Part shown: piece after piece, positions 29,301 to 39,806 of the stretch
Layout: each line of letters starts with the position of its first letter
How positions within the stretch are numbered: position 1 is the stretch's first letter
NCBI GenBank assembly: GCA_032622095.1
Contig: CP136069.1
Location: 129,501,123 to 129,565,122, forward strand
Source of the DNA: Siphonodentalium dalli
Taxonomy: Eukaryota > Mollusca > Scaphopoda > Gadilida > Siphonodentaliidae
Direction of reading: 5' to 3'
Length of the DNA: 64,000 nt
Notes under the pieces: generated by a model
Databases searched by the model: none
Seen by the model: only the letters and a program-made list of their open reading frames with translations
Told to the model about the DNA's origin: nothing
Program-made: the position numbers and the translations under genes

Positions 29301-32300
29301 TTCATGTTTATTTATTTTGTCGCGTCTTCGGATTTTATGGACAGGACAGAAGGTGGTACATTTAAATGCGACTTAGGGTGAACACCCGTAACGATCAAAG
29401 ATCAAAGGTTGTTTAACACAAACCGTCATGCGTAGTGGCTGAGAGTTCGACATAGCGCCTCCAAATTAAGTTTGTGTGAAGAACAATGAATCTCGTAAAC
29501 TCTGAGGTGTTCTCAACTTGCTGAAGAAATGTGAATATATCACGTGGAAGATGTGTGAGATGAAGCAATAAGAGGTCGCTGTTGCGGAGACTCGTGGCCC
29601 ATACGAATAACGGTATGCCGAAACGATCAATCATCTGGTACCACATTTCGTTTCTGTGGGAATGCATAAGTGGGCTACTGCATGAGATAAGTGCGTGCTC
29701 GATAATATCAGAGTGTGACTGACAGCATAATGTGCATGTGTTATGTTGCGAGAATGCGCTTCCTGCGATGAGCTGACCGACTGTGATAAATGCAATCTTA
29801 TGCGTAGGGTATTTACGACATGTTCTCCATAAGTGACACATAGTAGGGTTTGGTTGAATTTCTCGAAAACGCGCAAATGAAGTGTTACAATTTGTTCTTT
29901 CTGTCCATTTCTGTTCGCATTTGTCGTTAATCGCAGTTTTTGTAATGCACTTCCATTCGGATTTCAGAGGAAATGAGCAGAAATGAGCATACTGATGGAT
30001 ATGCTCGGATAGGTTGTATTCAACAAGAGTGTTGTTAATGTCGCTGATGAACGAATTTGGGTTTTTCAGTTGTCCCGTGAAGTACATGTGAAGTCTTGTG
30101 ACAAAAATCTCCTTGCAAGCTTTGCCAGGAGGCATACGGCATAGGCTTCCAAACAGATTGAGTTTCCTGGCATCACTCAATGACTTGATAGGATGGATGC
30201 CAAGCATCCCCAAAACGATATCAGTGCGAGCACGTACAGGAAGTCCCTGGATATGCTTGAGGCAGAAGCGATGAATTTTCTCAAGAGTTGACCAATGGGT
30301 TTCTGAGTTCAGATCCGTATAAACCCTTTGGAATAAATATGGATCTGTAAAGAGTTTCGCAACTTTGAGGAGTGATTCCACCTGCATACATGCCAGCGTT
30401 GCTCAGCATGAAGTATGTGGATCTTATTTTGTTGACAATACAGTCGATAAACTCACGAGGGAAGTCGTTTCTATGCAACGTTATGCCAAGATGGGTTATG
30501 TGATCAGTTTCGTCAACATACCCGTCACCAAGTTTCCATCTCCTTGGATGCACAGGTAGTTTTTTCACTTTTTCATTGAATACAATGGTTTTACATTTCT
30601 GTGCGTTGTATGTAAACCGCCACAATCGGCTGTACAGCGTGCAAATATCACAAAGACGTTGTAGGCCCACATTTGTGAGCGAAAAAAGCGTCATATCATC
30701 AGCTTGAGTTGGCGACGCGCAGTTTGTGGAGACAATCCGAAGGCCATAGTTCAGATAACAGATCATCTATATACAACATGTATAGAAGGGGGGGGGATAA
30801 AATACTCCCTTGTCGCGTGCCTTGTAGTATTTTGATTTCCCTTGACAATGATTTACCATATTTGATGAAGCACGTAAAGCCCGACAACAACTCCCGTAGT
30901 ATGAACCATATATGTCCACGAAACCCGCGATTGTAAAGTTTGAACAATAAGCCGTCTAACCACACAGTATCAAAGGCTTTACGGACGTCTAGGAAACAAG
31001 CATAAAGCTTACTATTCTGCTCTGACGTGTAATTTATGCATTCGCTAACTACATATGATGACATCAAGCAACTTATTTCTTTCTGGAACCCGTTCTGAAG
31101 GGGGTGAACTGTAACGAGATATGGTGTATTAATTTCGAAGCGATTGAGCAGAACCTTTTCCAGAAGCTTATAGAATATGGGTACTAGTGTAATTGCTCTG
31201 TATCTATCGAACTTGTTCTTTGGTTTGTCTCCACCCTTATACAAGGATATCATTAATCCTGTCTTTGCCATTTTTGGAACATGTGTTAGTTTCAACATCA
31301 TAGACAGCATGTATGCGGTGCAGTTAAGCAATATATCGCCACCACATGCCACATGCTCATAGCATATGCGGTCGGGGCCTGGGGCTTTCCCCATTTTGGC
31401 ATTATTAATAGCGTTATTGAACTCTCTGTGTGATATTTCATAGATGAGAGATTGGTCTACGTTAGAAGGTGACTTATGTTCAGAAATATCTGCAATCAAA
31501 CGTTGTATCTTCTCCAGATGTTCTGAATCGAAAGTGGGCGATTGTAGAGGTGAATATAGTTGTTCATAGTAATCTGCCCATGCAGCGGTAATGTCCGACG
31601 TATTCCGGATTATTTTGCCATTTACATTAAATAATTTACTATCCGGTTTTGATTTCGATCTTTTGTTGTTAAAGAGCTTGAAAAATAGACCCTGATCTAA
31701 CTCAGCTGAATGATCAATTTGTTCATTTTGAGCAGACATGTATTGCCCATTACATTTGCGAAGTTCGCGTCGAAATTTGCGTTTAGCTTCTTTATAGTTG
31801 GCGTAGCTGATATTTACAATACCTCTCGGTCTCCCTTCTTCTATCCAGCTATTTCTGGTATTGCGCATTTCGCGGTGGAGTGATTCCAAAGAGTCGTTCC
31901 AATACGGTTTGGCGAAGGATTTGAAAGACTTCTTTGGTATGTGTTGCGTTGTAGCTTTGTTTATCGCACGAACAACAGAATCGTAGTACGAATCGAGATC
32001 ATCGATGTCAGATATGGAAAAGTTCGGAAGACTGCGCTGCACGGCGGATTGATAAGCATTGATTAAGTCTTCTGAGGCAATGAACTTTTTCCAATTGCAT
32101 GCTGAAATTTGGTTTTCTGAGCGAACCATTTTATTATTATGTGGATAATTTATGACCGTTTTAATTGGCCTATGATTGGAGACATCCAGTGAATCGTCGT
32201 CGATGATTTCGATTTGCTGTACGAAGTGCGATTCTTCCTCGGGAATGAGGATGTGGTCTATAATGGTACCTGCATGGTCCACCATCGGATCTCTGTACAC

Positions 32301-32681
32301 TGCCGTTAAAGTCACCCATTATAATGACCAGTCTATGTAAACATACACTCAGATTCATACTGATACTGAGTCTATTGCATTCCCATCAACTTTTCATTTC
32401 TGAACGGTTGTGGGCTTCCCCCAAATTACGTCACACGGCACTAAATATAAATCTGAAATTAGTTGTGATTGACAGGCGTAAACATGGTCACGTGCCAGTG
32501 CCGTCATGGCCGCTTCATGCAACCCTGTGAAGCCGATTCTAAGAATCGGAATTAATAGTTGCAGGTTTTGTGACTTTTCGTTCGACGGTTGTTTTACTGA
32601 CAATAAAGGGAAACAGCTAACTTCCGGGATACACAAAAATATGTACAATAACTAAGACAGATCTTCTTGAAATTATAAAAA

Positions 32682-32804
32682 ATGTCAATTTATGTGGATC
32701 TCTTGGACTCAGAACGAATTATTTTTTTAGATTCGCCAGGCGATTTGTCGACCATGTTGTCAAAAAATAACACAAATCAACGGCCACGAATCAAAAATAC
32801 ATGA
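32682..32804 (+). CDS. Short unrecognised ORF (40 aa) inside the hAT-like element
   Basis: ATG at 32682, TGA at 32802-32804; it starts MSIYVDLLDSERIIFLDSPG. No family recognised. Its stop codon touches the ATG of the next short frame, in the same +1 register. It may be captured host exon sequence or chance. Confidence 0.25.
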   Translation: MSIYVDLLDSERIIFLDSPGDLSTMLSKNNTNQRPRIKNT

Positions 32805-32987
32805 ATGTCGGGACTATTTGCTAAAACAACTCCAGAACTAAAAAAAAAGTTAAATGACATAACAAAACGATCTATCAGTTCCCCAGTACCGGCAGTAGTA
32901 CCACCGCAGCCAAAACGAGCGAAGAGCAACACAATTCTACCACCAACCCCACCGAAACCCTCCGACCTTACACAGCCGTATTATTAG
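32805..32987 (+). CDS. Short unrecognised ORF (60 aa), Pro/Lys-rich, inside the hAT-like element
   Basis: Starts MSGLFAKTTPELKKKLNDIT, then a Pro-rich part with PPQPKRAKSN and PPTPPKP, ending QPYY. The composition is like a disordered linker of a real protein rather than random AT-rich DNA. No family recognised; no transposase motif. Confidence 0.3.
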   Translation: MSGLFAKTTPELKKKLNDITKRSISSPVPAVVPPQPKRAKSNTILPPTPPKPSDLTQPYY

Positions 32988-33996
32988 CTCCAACGATTGG
33001 CCAGTTGTACCCTAATTACAGTTGCCTGCAATCCAAATTCCGGTGATTCTTGATTTTAAACTTTCGACCGCTCGTCAACAATCTACTTTATTTGTCGATT
33101 TGTGAATTTCTCTTCCGGTATAACATGACGTCATGGATACTATTTTAACAACATTTAGCCACACCTTCGGAATTTCCACACCGAGAGCACGTGACATGTT
33201 ACTAGTTTTTTATTGGGGCACACATTTCTTGGAGCTAAGTTTTGATTGGCGGTAATTACAAGGAATCCCAGGTTTGGGAAATGAAAACTGAACGAAAAGT
33301 CGTCAGACCCACTATTTTTTATATGTGGGTATGTAGTTTACTCCAAACTGTACAATGACATGCCCTATTTCTGTGTACATATCGATAAGGTCTTGCACAC
33401 GATTTATATAGTCTCTATACATTGTGACTGGGTAATTGCTGGATGGGAGGTACACCTGAAAGATGTATACATACTGTGAATCTGATATCTGTATTTGAAT
33501 GCCACAAATGCGATCGTCGTCGTATTGGATGACTGAAACGGCACTGTCCAAACTAGCATGCCATATAATGGCAACTCCGCCTTTCGGCCTTCCCGCCCTT
33601 CTCATTTGCATCGGTATTCTTTGTGAATAATCACAAACTACATGGTAGCGATAATTTTGGTGTAATGTGTTGAGAAAATGAGAATTGTGCTCCCAGAGCC
33701 AATGCTCACTCACTCCAATTACACCAATGTAATGTTAATCACGAATGTTTTTACACGCTGAAAACACGATATGTTCGCATCTGTGTTGTTACTGACCATC
33801 GTGAGTGTCACAAATAAAGGTTTTAATTATTTTAAAAGACCGCCGTCCCGCTTTTCAGATATAAAAACAATTACGCAATTATCAGAGTATGTTCTCTGGC
33901 CGAGAGTGGAGCGAACAGGTCGTGATTGCTTCGACCTCATTAGTTCCTCTTTGTCAGAGTAGAGTGAGTGGTTCGGGGGGCTAGCCCGGGATTGTC

Positions 33997-34020
33997 GAAA
34001 GGGCCGAGAGGCACCTTTCC
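33997..34020 (-). other. Conserved 3' stem-loop, left ORF1-like copy
   Basis: On the minus strand, GGAAAGGTGCC / loop / GGCCCTTTC, about 40 bases after the stop codon. It is the counterpart of 35661-35682 with one bulge. Confidence 0.6.
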
Positions 34021-34060
34021 TTAATCCCTCATGATTTGGCCTTTATTTGAGATGCTGACT

Positions 34061-34718
34061 TTATCTTTTCTTTTTCCTTTTCTTTTTTGCATTCGGTTTT
34101 TCGGTTGATGATTGAGGAGATGATGTAGGTGAAGGATGTCTCTGCTGATACTGCTGAATGATACGTTGTACTTCCGCTTCTTGCTCTTGTATGATGCGTT
34201 GAACTTGTTCTTTTTGTTCTTTAGTGTGTCTTTCGGATTCAGCGATGGTGTTATCTGCAGACCGGAGCGTGTCTTCAACAGACCGAGTGGTGTCTGTGTT
34301 GTTGTTGTTGCTGGCGGTGGAGCTGGGGGATACCGGGATGTGCTGGTACTCCGGTGTCCGTGGTGGCAAGCTGTCCAGTTCAACATCGAAGCAGGCGGCA
34401 GGAACAGCAGGGGTGGTTTCCTGCTCCCTTCTTCCGCTTGCCTGACAGATCAACAGTCACCCCCCTCTTCTTCCATTTGGCTCGTCTGGCGGCGTCCCTT
34501 CTTGTCCTCGCATGCGTCTTTTTCTTGGGCGGCCCCTTCTTCCCACTCAGATGACAGGAGGCAGTCTTGAGCGTTGAGCACGGGTGAGTTGTGTGGCCGC
34601 GCCTCCGGGTGCAGCTGCCCCCGAGCTTAACGCCTGTGAGACGGTTTTGGATTAGGCTTATGGATTTAATCCCAGAAGCCGTGTTGGCCGCAGTGCAAAG
34701 GAGTTCGGTAGTGGACAT
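34061..34718 (-). pseudogene. Lys-rich ORF1-like protein gene, left (minus) copy, frameshifted
   Basis: Two frames overlap. Upstream (34718-34380) has KKGPPKKKTHARTRRDAARR then AKWKKRG; downstream (34453-34061) has SGRREQETTPAVPAACFDVE, LPPRTPEYQHIPVSPSS, then a Gln/Glu-rich coiled-coil-like stretch (IQEQEAEVQRIIQQYQQ) and a KKKRKKKR tail. The RRDAARRAKW segment resembles the basic N-terminal region of ORF1-type proteins of invertebrate LINEs. It lies upstream of, and on the same strand as, the decayed LINE ORF2, so it may be that element's ORF1. A frameshift between the halves suggests inactivity. Confidence 0.5.
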
Positions 34719-35591
34719 TGCTAACTGGAGTCTCCAGTCTAGCAGGGGCTACCTGACCCTTTGCCTGGAGTTCCGGACTGCAGATGCTGGCATCCAGAGA
34801 TCACAGACCCGGGAAGCCAATGCCAAGACTGCCTCCTGTTCTTTGAAGAGTGTGAAGAAGAAGGGGCCGCCCAAGAAAAAGACGCCTGCGAGGAAAAGAA
34901 GGGACGCCGCCAGACGAGCCAAATGGAAACAGAAGAGGTGGTGACTGTTGATCAGCCGGTCACCCCTCCCCTTGTGGTTCAGCCGACGTCCAAGGTCACA
35001 GCCGGCAGGTCGGAGTTGTCTGAGAGACGCCCAGACGACCCGACCTGCATGGAGACAGGCGACATCGCACCAGCTAGCAGGGACTCCGTTGATCTGCCGG
35101 AGGTCCATTCTGTCGTCGTCGAGGCAAGCGGAAGAAGGGAGCAGGAAACCACCCCTGCTGTTCCTGCCGCCTGCTTCGAGGTGGAACTAGAAAGCTTGCC
35201 ACCACGGACACCGGAGTACCATCACATCCCGGTGTCCCCCAGCTCCACCACCAGGGATGGTGAACCACCAGACAGAGAAGAGCAGCTCCATCTATTAAGA
35301 GAAGCCTTTGAAAGCCGAGTACACGCGGCGGAAGCTAAAGATCAAAGATAGATCATAACCAAGGCAGACAGCGAGCTGTTGTGTAACGAAACAATATACA
35401 CAGCAGCAGACGCTGGTGTACCGACTGACCTCGTATACAGGATATTGGATGGGGACATCCAGTACCGGAGGGGGAAGTCAGGAAAGAAGACCGACACCAG
35501 CAGCACGAGCTATACCTCTCCCTCGGATCCCTCTTCGTCTGCACCACCACCGGCGAAGAGGCCCAAAAAGAAAAAGACGAAGAAAAGATAG
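34591..35591 (+). pseudogene. Lys-rich ORF1-like protein gene, right (plus) copy, frameshift and one in-frame stop
   Basis: Paralogue of the left copy in opposite orientation, the 5' ends meeting near 34590. Frame a (34591-34944) reads IPEAVLAAVQRSSVVDIANW, then KKGPPKKKTPARKRRDAARR then AKWK; it shifts to frame b (34761-35351) with SGRREQETTPAVPAACFEVE and LPPRTPEYHHIPVSPSS. A TAG at 35349-35351 is followed in the same frame by a segment with TAADAGVPTDLVYRILDGDI and a Lys-rich tail ending at 35591. The middle differs from the left copy: no Gln-rich coiled coil. Confidence 0.5.
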
Positions 35592-35660
35592 ACCTTTTTT
35601 TTGTTTTTTTTGTTGTTGTTGTGTTATTTAAATTAAAGGCAAAAAACATGAGGGGTTAAG

Positions 35661-35682
35661 GAAAGGGCCTTTCGGCCCTTTC
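35661..35682 (+). other. Conserved 3' stem-loop, right ORF1-like copy
   Basis: GAAAGGGCC-TTTC-GGCCCTTTC, a perfect 9-bp stem with a 4-base loop, then GAAGATCCCGGGG. Both ORF1-like copies keep this element at about the same distance past their stop, so it is probably a functional 3' RNA signal of the element. Confidence 0.7.
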
Positions 35683-35714
35683 GAAGATCCCGGGGTTAGC
35701 CCCCCCCCCCAAAT

Positions 35715-36593
35715 CACATTCCTGTTCAGAGTATGTTTTCGGAAGTTCGTTTCGGTAACGCGTCGTACTTTTTGAAGAGACCGCGTCCCACTTTTTGAAG
35801 AGGCCGCTTCCGTAGCCGTAAATAAATGTCAAGTTTATTGCTTTAATCGGATTATACCAGTGATGTTGGCATTAATTAAGGGAGGCCATTAATTAATAAA
35901 AGCTTTATCAACTCCTTTGTTAGTTAGTCCTTATTGTTTATTTTAGCGGACACCCACATTACAGCCGTGACCAAATTAAACTTAAAAAGTTACATCATAC
36001 ATGCATCATCTGATCTACTATCTAGTCCGCAAATCTGACGTTAATTATCAGAGCACGGCTGAATATTTGATTAGTTGGGTCCACCAACTACATCTGATCA
36101 TGATTCAGACTGTTAAATGTATAATAACAATTAATTGCGCTAATTTCAGATAAAGTCAAAATTTTTGAGTTTTATTTCTTATTTTAACTTTTTATATTTT
36201 TTATTGATGTTAAAAAATAAAGCGATATTTGAAAATTGTCAATTTTTGGTAGTTTCCCCACTTCTCCCCGAAGTCTCCCTAAATTTCCTGAAGTCTCCCT
36301 AAATTTCCTGGAGGGAGACTTCAAGTCTCCCTGTTCTGAACCCCTAGGCTGAGGCCTGCATCAAAGCAGATGTCTATCTCACCCACTGTTCAAATTGTTT
36401 GTGGGGGGGGGGGGGGGGTACTTTTGGAAAGAAAGAAGATTCAACTTATTTATTGCTATATTAATCAAAATGGAAAATACACAACAGAGCGCAGTTACAC
36501 TAGGGTTACCGTACTAACATAATTATCACAAGTTGTCCAAGTCATACATAAAATAATTTCTAAAAAATATTATCAAAATCATCACATTTCAAT
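35715..36593. other. Stretch between ORF1-like copy and helicase piece 3
   Basis: Contains a direct-repeat flank shared with 33840-33895 (CAGAGTATGTT and AGACCGC(G/C)GTCCC), an inverted TTAATTAA patch near 35872-35895, a short tandem GAAGTCTCCCTAAATTTCCT near 36270-36310, and a run of about 16 G at 36403-36418. No coding frame. Confidence 0.4.
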
Positions 36594-37460
36594 GGAAAAA
36601 AATTCCGTACTGCTTACAAAAAGTTGAAGTTATTGCCATCATCTTCCCTGGGATTCCCTTTGTTGCCATGAGTGGGAGTCTGACAACTCAAATGTTAAGT
36701 AATCTACCCAAGACACTCGGTTTAGATAAGCCAGTGAAAGTCCAAGAAAATGCTGATAGGGCCAAAACAATATAATCCTGTGTTTCTGGTGACATGCAAG
36801 AAAAAATAGGGGCGGGCGGGTGGCTTTTCATTTTATTTTATTTTTTCATTTTATTTTCACCTTTGCTCAAAATGAATATGGATACTATCCTAGGCTGCTT
36901 CTCCTTGTTTTTAATGTACTATGAAATAAATAAAACTTAAGTACATAATATTAGAATAGAGTGTAATTTATTGTTTTATTGAATAACACATGAAAAATAA
37001 GTTTAAATTGGCTGTGACCTAATTGAACTGTGGTATAATTTACGGTTTAACAGTACACATGATGTGTCCATTTTACATGGAAATCAATCGGTTTACACGG
37101 AAAATAAAATCAAATGCGTACTAATTTTGCAAAATCAATAAAATAAAAACGTTCGGGGGCCCTGGAATAGGGGCGGGTGGGTCACCAGAAACACAGGTCA
37201 ATTTTATTTTGGCCTAGGCCAAATATTTTTGAACAAGTGCTTCGAGGTAAATTTAGAGGACAATGTTGCCAAATATGATGCAATATTCATACCAGAATGT
37301 GACAAACTGTTCAATGATCCTGAAAACTATCCAGTGACTATGATGTTTATGCCAATTGCATGCATGTGCCACTTGCATGGCCACCAATTTAGATCATTTG
37401 TTTGGAAAACAGACAATAAAGGAGAGTTGCTATTCATCTAGTTCAGTCATGAACGTAGTG
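36594..37460 (+). pseudogene. RecQ-like helicase pseudogene, piece 3 (motif III to mid C-terminal part), split by a MITE
   Basis: Reads GKKFRTAYKKLKLLPS, one-base shift near 36645, IFPGIPFVAMSGSLTTQMLS, NLPKTLGLDKPVKVQENAD, then codon AGG is broken by a 455-bp MITE. After it, PNIFEQ, another shift, then VAKYDAIFIPECDKLFNDPE and NYPVTMMFMP, another shift, ATNLDHLFGKQTIKESCYS. The FR...FP..P.VA(L/M)SG(T/S)LT block is RecQ motif III context and ENxDRPNIF opens the second RecA lobe. Three frameshifts make it a pseudogene. No AG acceptor is visible just before GKKFR. Confidence 0.65.
36760..37214. mobile_element. 455-bp MITE with 34-bp inverted ends and TAG duplication
   Basis: The left end starts GGCCAAAAC and includes CCTGTGTTTCTGGTGAC (36760-36793); the right end is its complement (37181-37214). 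It is flanked by TAG at 36757-36759 and 37215-37217. The interrupted helicase frame shows the pre-insertion sequence had a single TAG (codons GAT AGG CCA). A 3-bp duplication fits the PIF/Harbinger group, but TAG is not its usual TWA, so the class is left open. Confidence 0.85.
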
Positions 37461-39806
37461 CGTATCCTTACTGGAAGCAGCAATCTGCGAAAGCGATCAT
37501 GTTGTCCTACTATTCATCAACCTCTTCTTCACTCTGGCTTTCTTAACTGTTAGTCACTTACTGACTTAGTCAAGTTAGTGTTAGCTGGTTAGGCCTACTT
37601 TCTTTTTCAACTTCTTGCCTGGTGTTCTGCAAGTCACACTTTCAGAATTAGATGTCTTGCACTGTGTACTCCGTGGACTTTTTCTGAGAGTAAGAATGTG
37701 GAGTACCAGGTGTTCGAATCAATCTCTTTGTCTTTTTGTACGGTATATTTGTAAATAAACTCTCTTTATATTAATTATAAGCAAAACAAGCAGCTGAAAC
37801 AAGAGGAAATTTTGTTGATCCGCTTATAATTTACAATTCACAATATCTTCTTTAGCGCACTTATTTTGGTTTAGCTTATAGCATCTCCATGTATTGGACG
37901 TTAAACAAGAGAAACAAGCCGAAATGTAAGTCTTAGTTGGAGTTTCGACACCCAAGTGGCAGCCATTTTCTGGGTTTTTCACATTTCTAAAAATAGACAG
38001 TCTTAAATAGTGCAGAGGTGCGGGCAGCGGTAAGTCCCGCGTAGCGCAGGGGACTGAACTCTGCCTTGCAGCTTGCGGTATCTATAGACAACAACGCGCG
38101 TGAATTTCGTTTCGCTACTCGTTCTGTGCCGATGCAAATTGACCGTGCTACATTCAGATTTGATGCACGCTGAAGCGGCCGATGTCGGTGAATCGAAAAC
38201 GAAAGTTAGCCGCTCTCGGCCAATCAGAATGCTTGTTTTTAGTGACAAATACTCAATTGAATTACAATCAAGAATTATCCCTCTGTTTATCTGAAAATTT
38301 TGTATTTCCGTCCGTCCGCTTATATATCTCACCCATGTGTTATCAGATCTCGATGAGATATGGTATGCAGGTTTGTCATCAGGAGGACTTTCAAAAGAGG
38401 GTTCAGTTATGTTGTTTGGATTTTCCATTAAAGAGTTATCCCTCTTTGTTCATCTAAATTTTTTGAATTTTTGTCTATCCACTCATATATCTTTTTTAAT
38501 TCGTTTTCCATGCCACCCATGTTTCAATTGGCAGTATGGGGCTATGCCAGCTCCCGAGTTGCAAACTTCTTGTTGCTGCAGGAGCTATTGTACTTACCAA
38601 TGAAATGGATTATGTCACATTTACGAACATCTATGAAATGGTTGAGATGTGTTGATGTTCAAAATCAGGTCTATATAATATGAGTTTTTAACGATTACAG
38701 TGTACTGATTTTTGAATGTGCACTGTGAATTTCAACAGCTCATGTACCAGTTTATCCCATCAAACAAACGTTATATGTGTTTTAAAACAAAATTAAAATC
38801 AAAACCTCTTTGGGTTATAGACGTGAGTGTAGATGTAGTTTCCTCGTCCTGATGACCACTTACTGTTATTTATATGAATAATGTTATTATGTTTGTGTGC
38901 TTTTAGTTTGTATCACTTACACAAGTACTTATCATTAATTATTATTTAATTTTTGTTTGTTGAGAATACATGTACAAAGATTGTTCTAGTTAAAATGTTG
39001 AAACTGTATGTTTAAGCCTTAAAATTACTTGGTGGAAACCATCACATTCCCATTCTGCAAATCTGAAGTACAGATTATCTATTTCAACCTAGTCTGATAT
39101 CACACAATCTGACACAGCTTTCATTACCGGTATGCAGGGTTCATGCCTTCATAGGCCACATTGACCAATGGCCATTTTTTTTTTAAATGGCCACAAAAAT
39201 TTCATTTGGCCCAAGTTTTTTTTACCACAAAATAGGAAATCTAATTAAAAGACCCAAATTGATTTTGTAATGGGAGCGACATGAGAATCAGATTTATAAT
39301 ATGATCATCTGCTAATTGATTAGGTAATACAGCTTAATTGGTAACAAAAGGCGCTCATGGCAGTGCACTATCAAACAATGGGCTAGCAAATGCAATAAAC
39401 AGTAACGAGGATTAACATTAATGAATCCTTTGTCTGTCAAAAGGCAGAATTGTAGATGATGGGTAGTGGTATATTGTCAAGTAACAACGATGGGATTAAA
39501 GAAGTCTAGGCATGGTATTTGAAGGTATGGACATAATTATATGGAATGTTAGATGTTAAATAAAACAAAAAATATTCATTAATTGTGAGACCAGAATATG
39601 AGGATTTAATTTGGTCAAAGTTTTTTTTTAATTTGGCCACAACAAAAAAATATTGGCCAAAAGCTTTTTGGGCCCAGCATGAACAATGTGGCTGTTTGTT
39701 TGCTACACTATGGTGTAAACTCTACATGTGAAGTAAAGTATTCATGAATCATGAGCATTGCACTACATGTACACCCGTTTTATTTTCCATTTTTATGTGT
39801 ACCCAT
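37461..39806. other. Intergenic, mostly without recognisable features
   Basis: Holds the second copy of the 80-bp dispersed repeat (38109-38181) and, at 38385-38440, a segment GGAGGACTTTCAAAAGAGGG...TTTTCCATT also seen at 24043-24090. Two diverged ATTTGGCC/GGCCACAA A-rich segments lie near 39175-39240 and 39610-39665. No gene. Confidence 0.4.
38109..38181 (+). repeat. Dispersed ~80-bp repeat, copy 2
   Basis: GTTTCGCTACTCGTTCTGTG through TGCACGCTGAAGCGGCCGAT, matching 24421-24498. Confidence 0.6.

Larger units (their letters stand above)
32329..33350. mobile_element. 1022-bp non-autonomous hAT-like element inside the LINE endonuclease
   Basis: Flanked by a 9-bp imperfect duplication, TATAATGAC (32320-32328) and TACAATGAC (33351-33359). 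Ends are inverted and imperfect: CAGTCTATGTAAAC on the left and, complemented, CAGTTTGGAGTAAAC on the right. Removing the insert restores the LINE endonuclease reading at GHVI/VIMGDFN. CAG termini and an 8-bp duplication are hAT traits. It encodes no transposase but carries two short plus-strand frames (32682, 32805) and a TGACGTCA box at 33126-33133. Confidence 0.75.
29413..33738 (-). pseudogene. Decayed LINE ORF2 (endonuclease and reverse transcriptase), minus strand
   Basis: Reading from 33738 down: apurinic-type endonuclease start with IGVSEHWLWEHN (catalytic Glu), interrupted at 33350 by a 1022-bp insertion, resuming at 32319 with VIIMGDFN, then a frameshift and SNHRPI (catalytic His). 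Reverse transcriptase follows in 32315-30699 (GKAPGPDRICYEH, ACFLDVRKAFDTVW, QGTRQGSILSP), shifts frame near 30770 and continues with the motif C equivalent SPTQADDMTLF, then shifts again near 30385 into a C-terminal domain with CTLCCQSHSDIIEHALISC. At least three frameshifts plus the insertion make it inactive. Gln before ADD seems usual for this LINE clade. The 3' end has a doubled TTTGATC near 29395-29410. Confidence 0.8.

Noticed and set aside
34136-34570. Plus-strand frames antisense to the left ORF1-like copy
   Set aside because: Shadow frames in GC-rich coding DNA; the minus strand carries the recognisable protein blocks.
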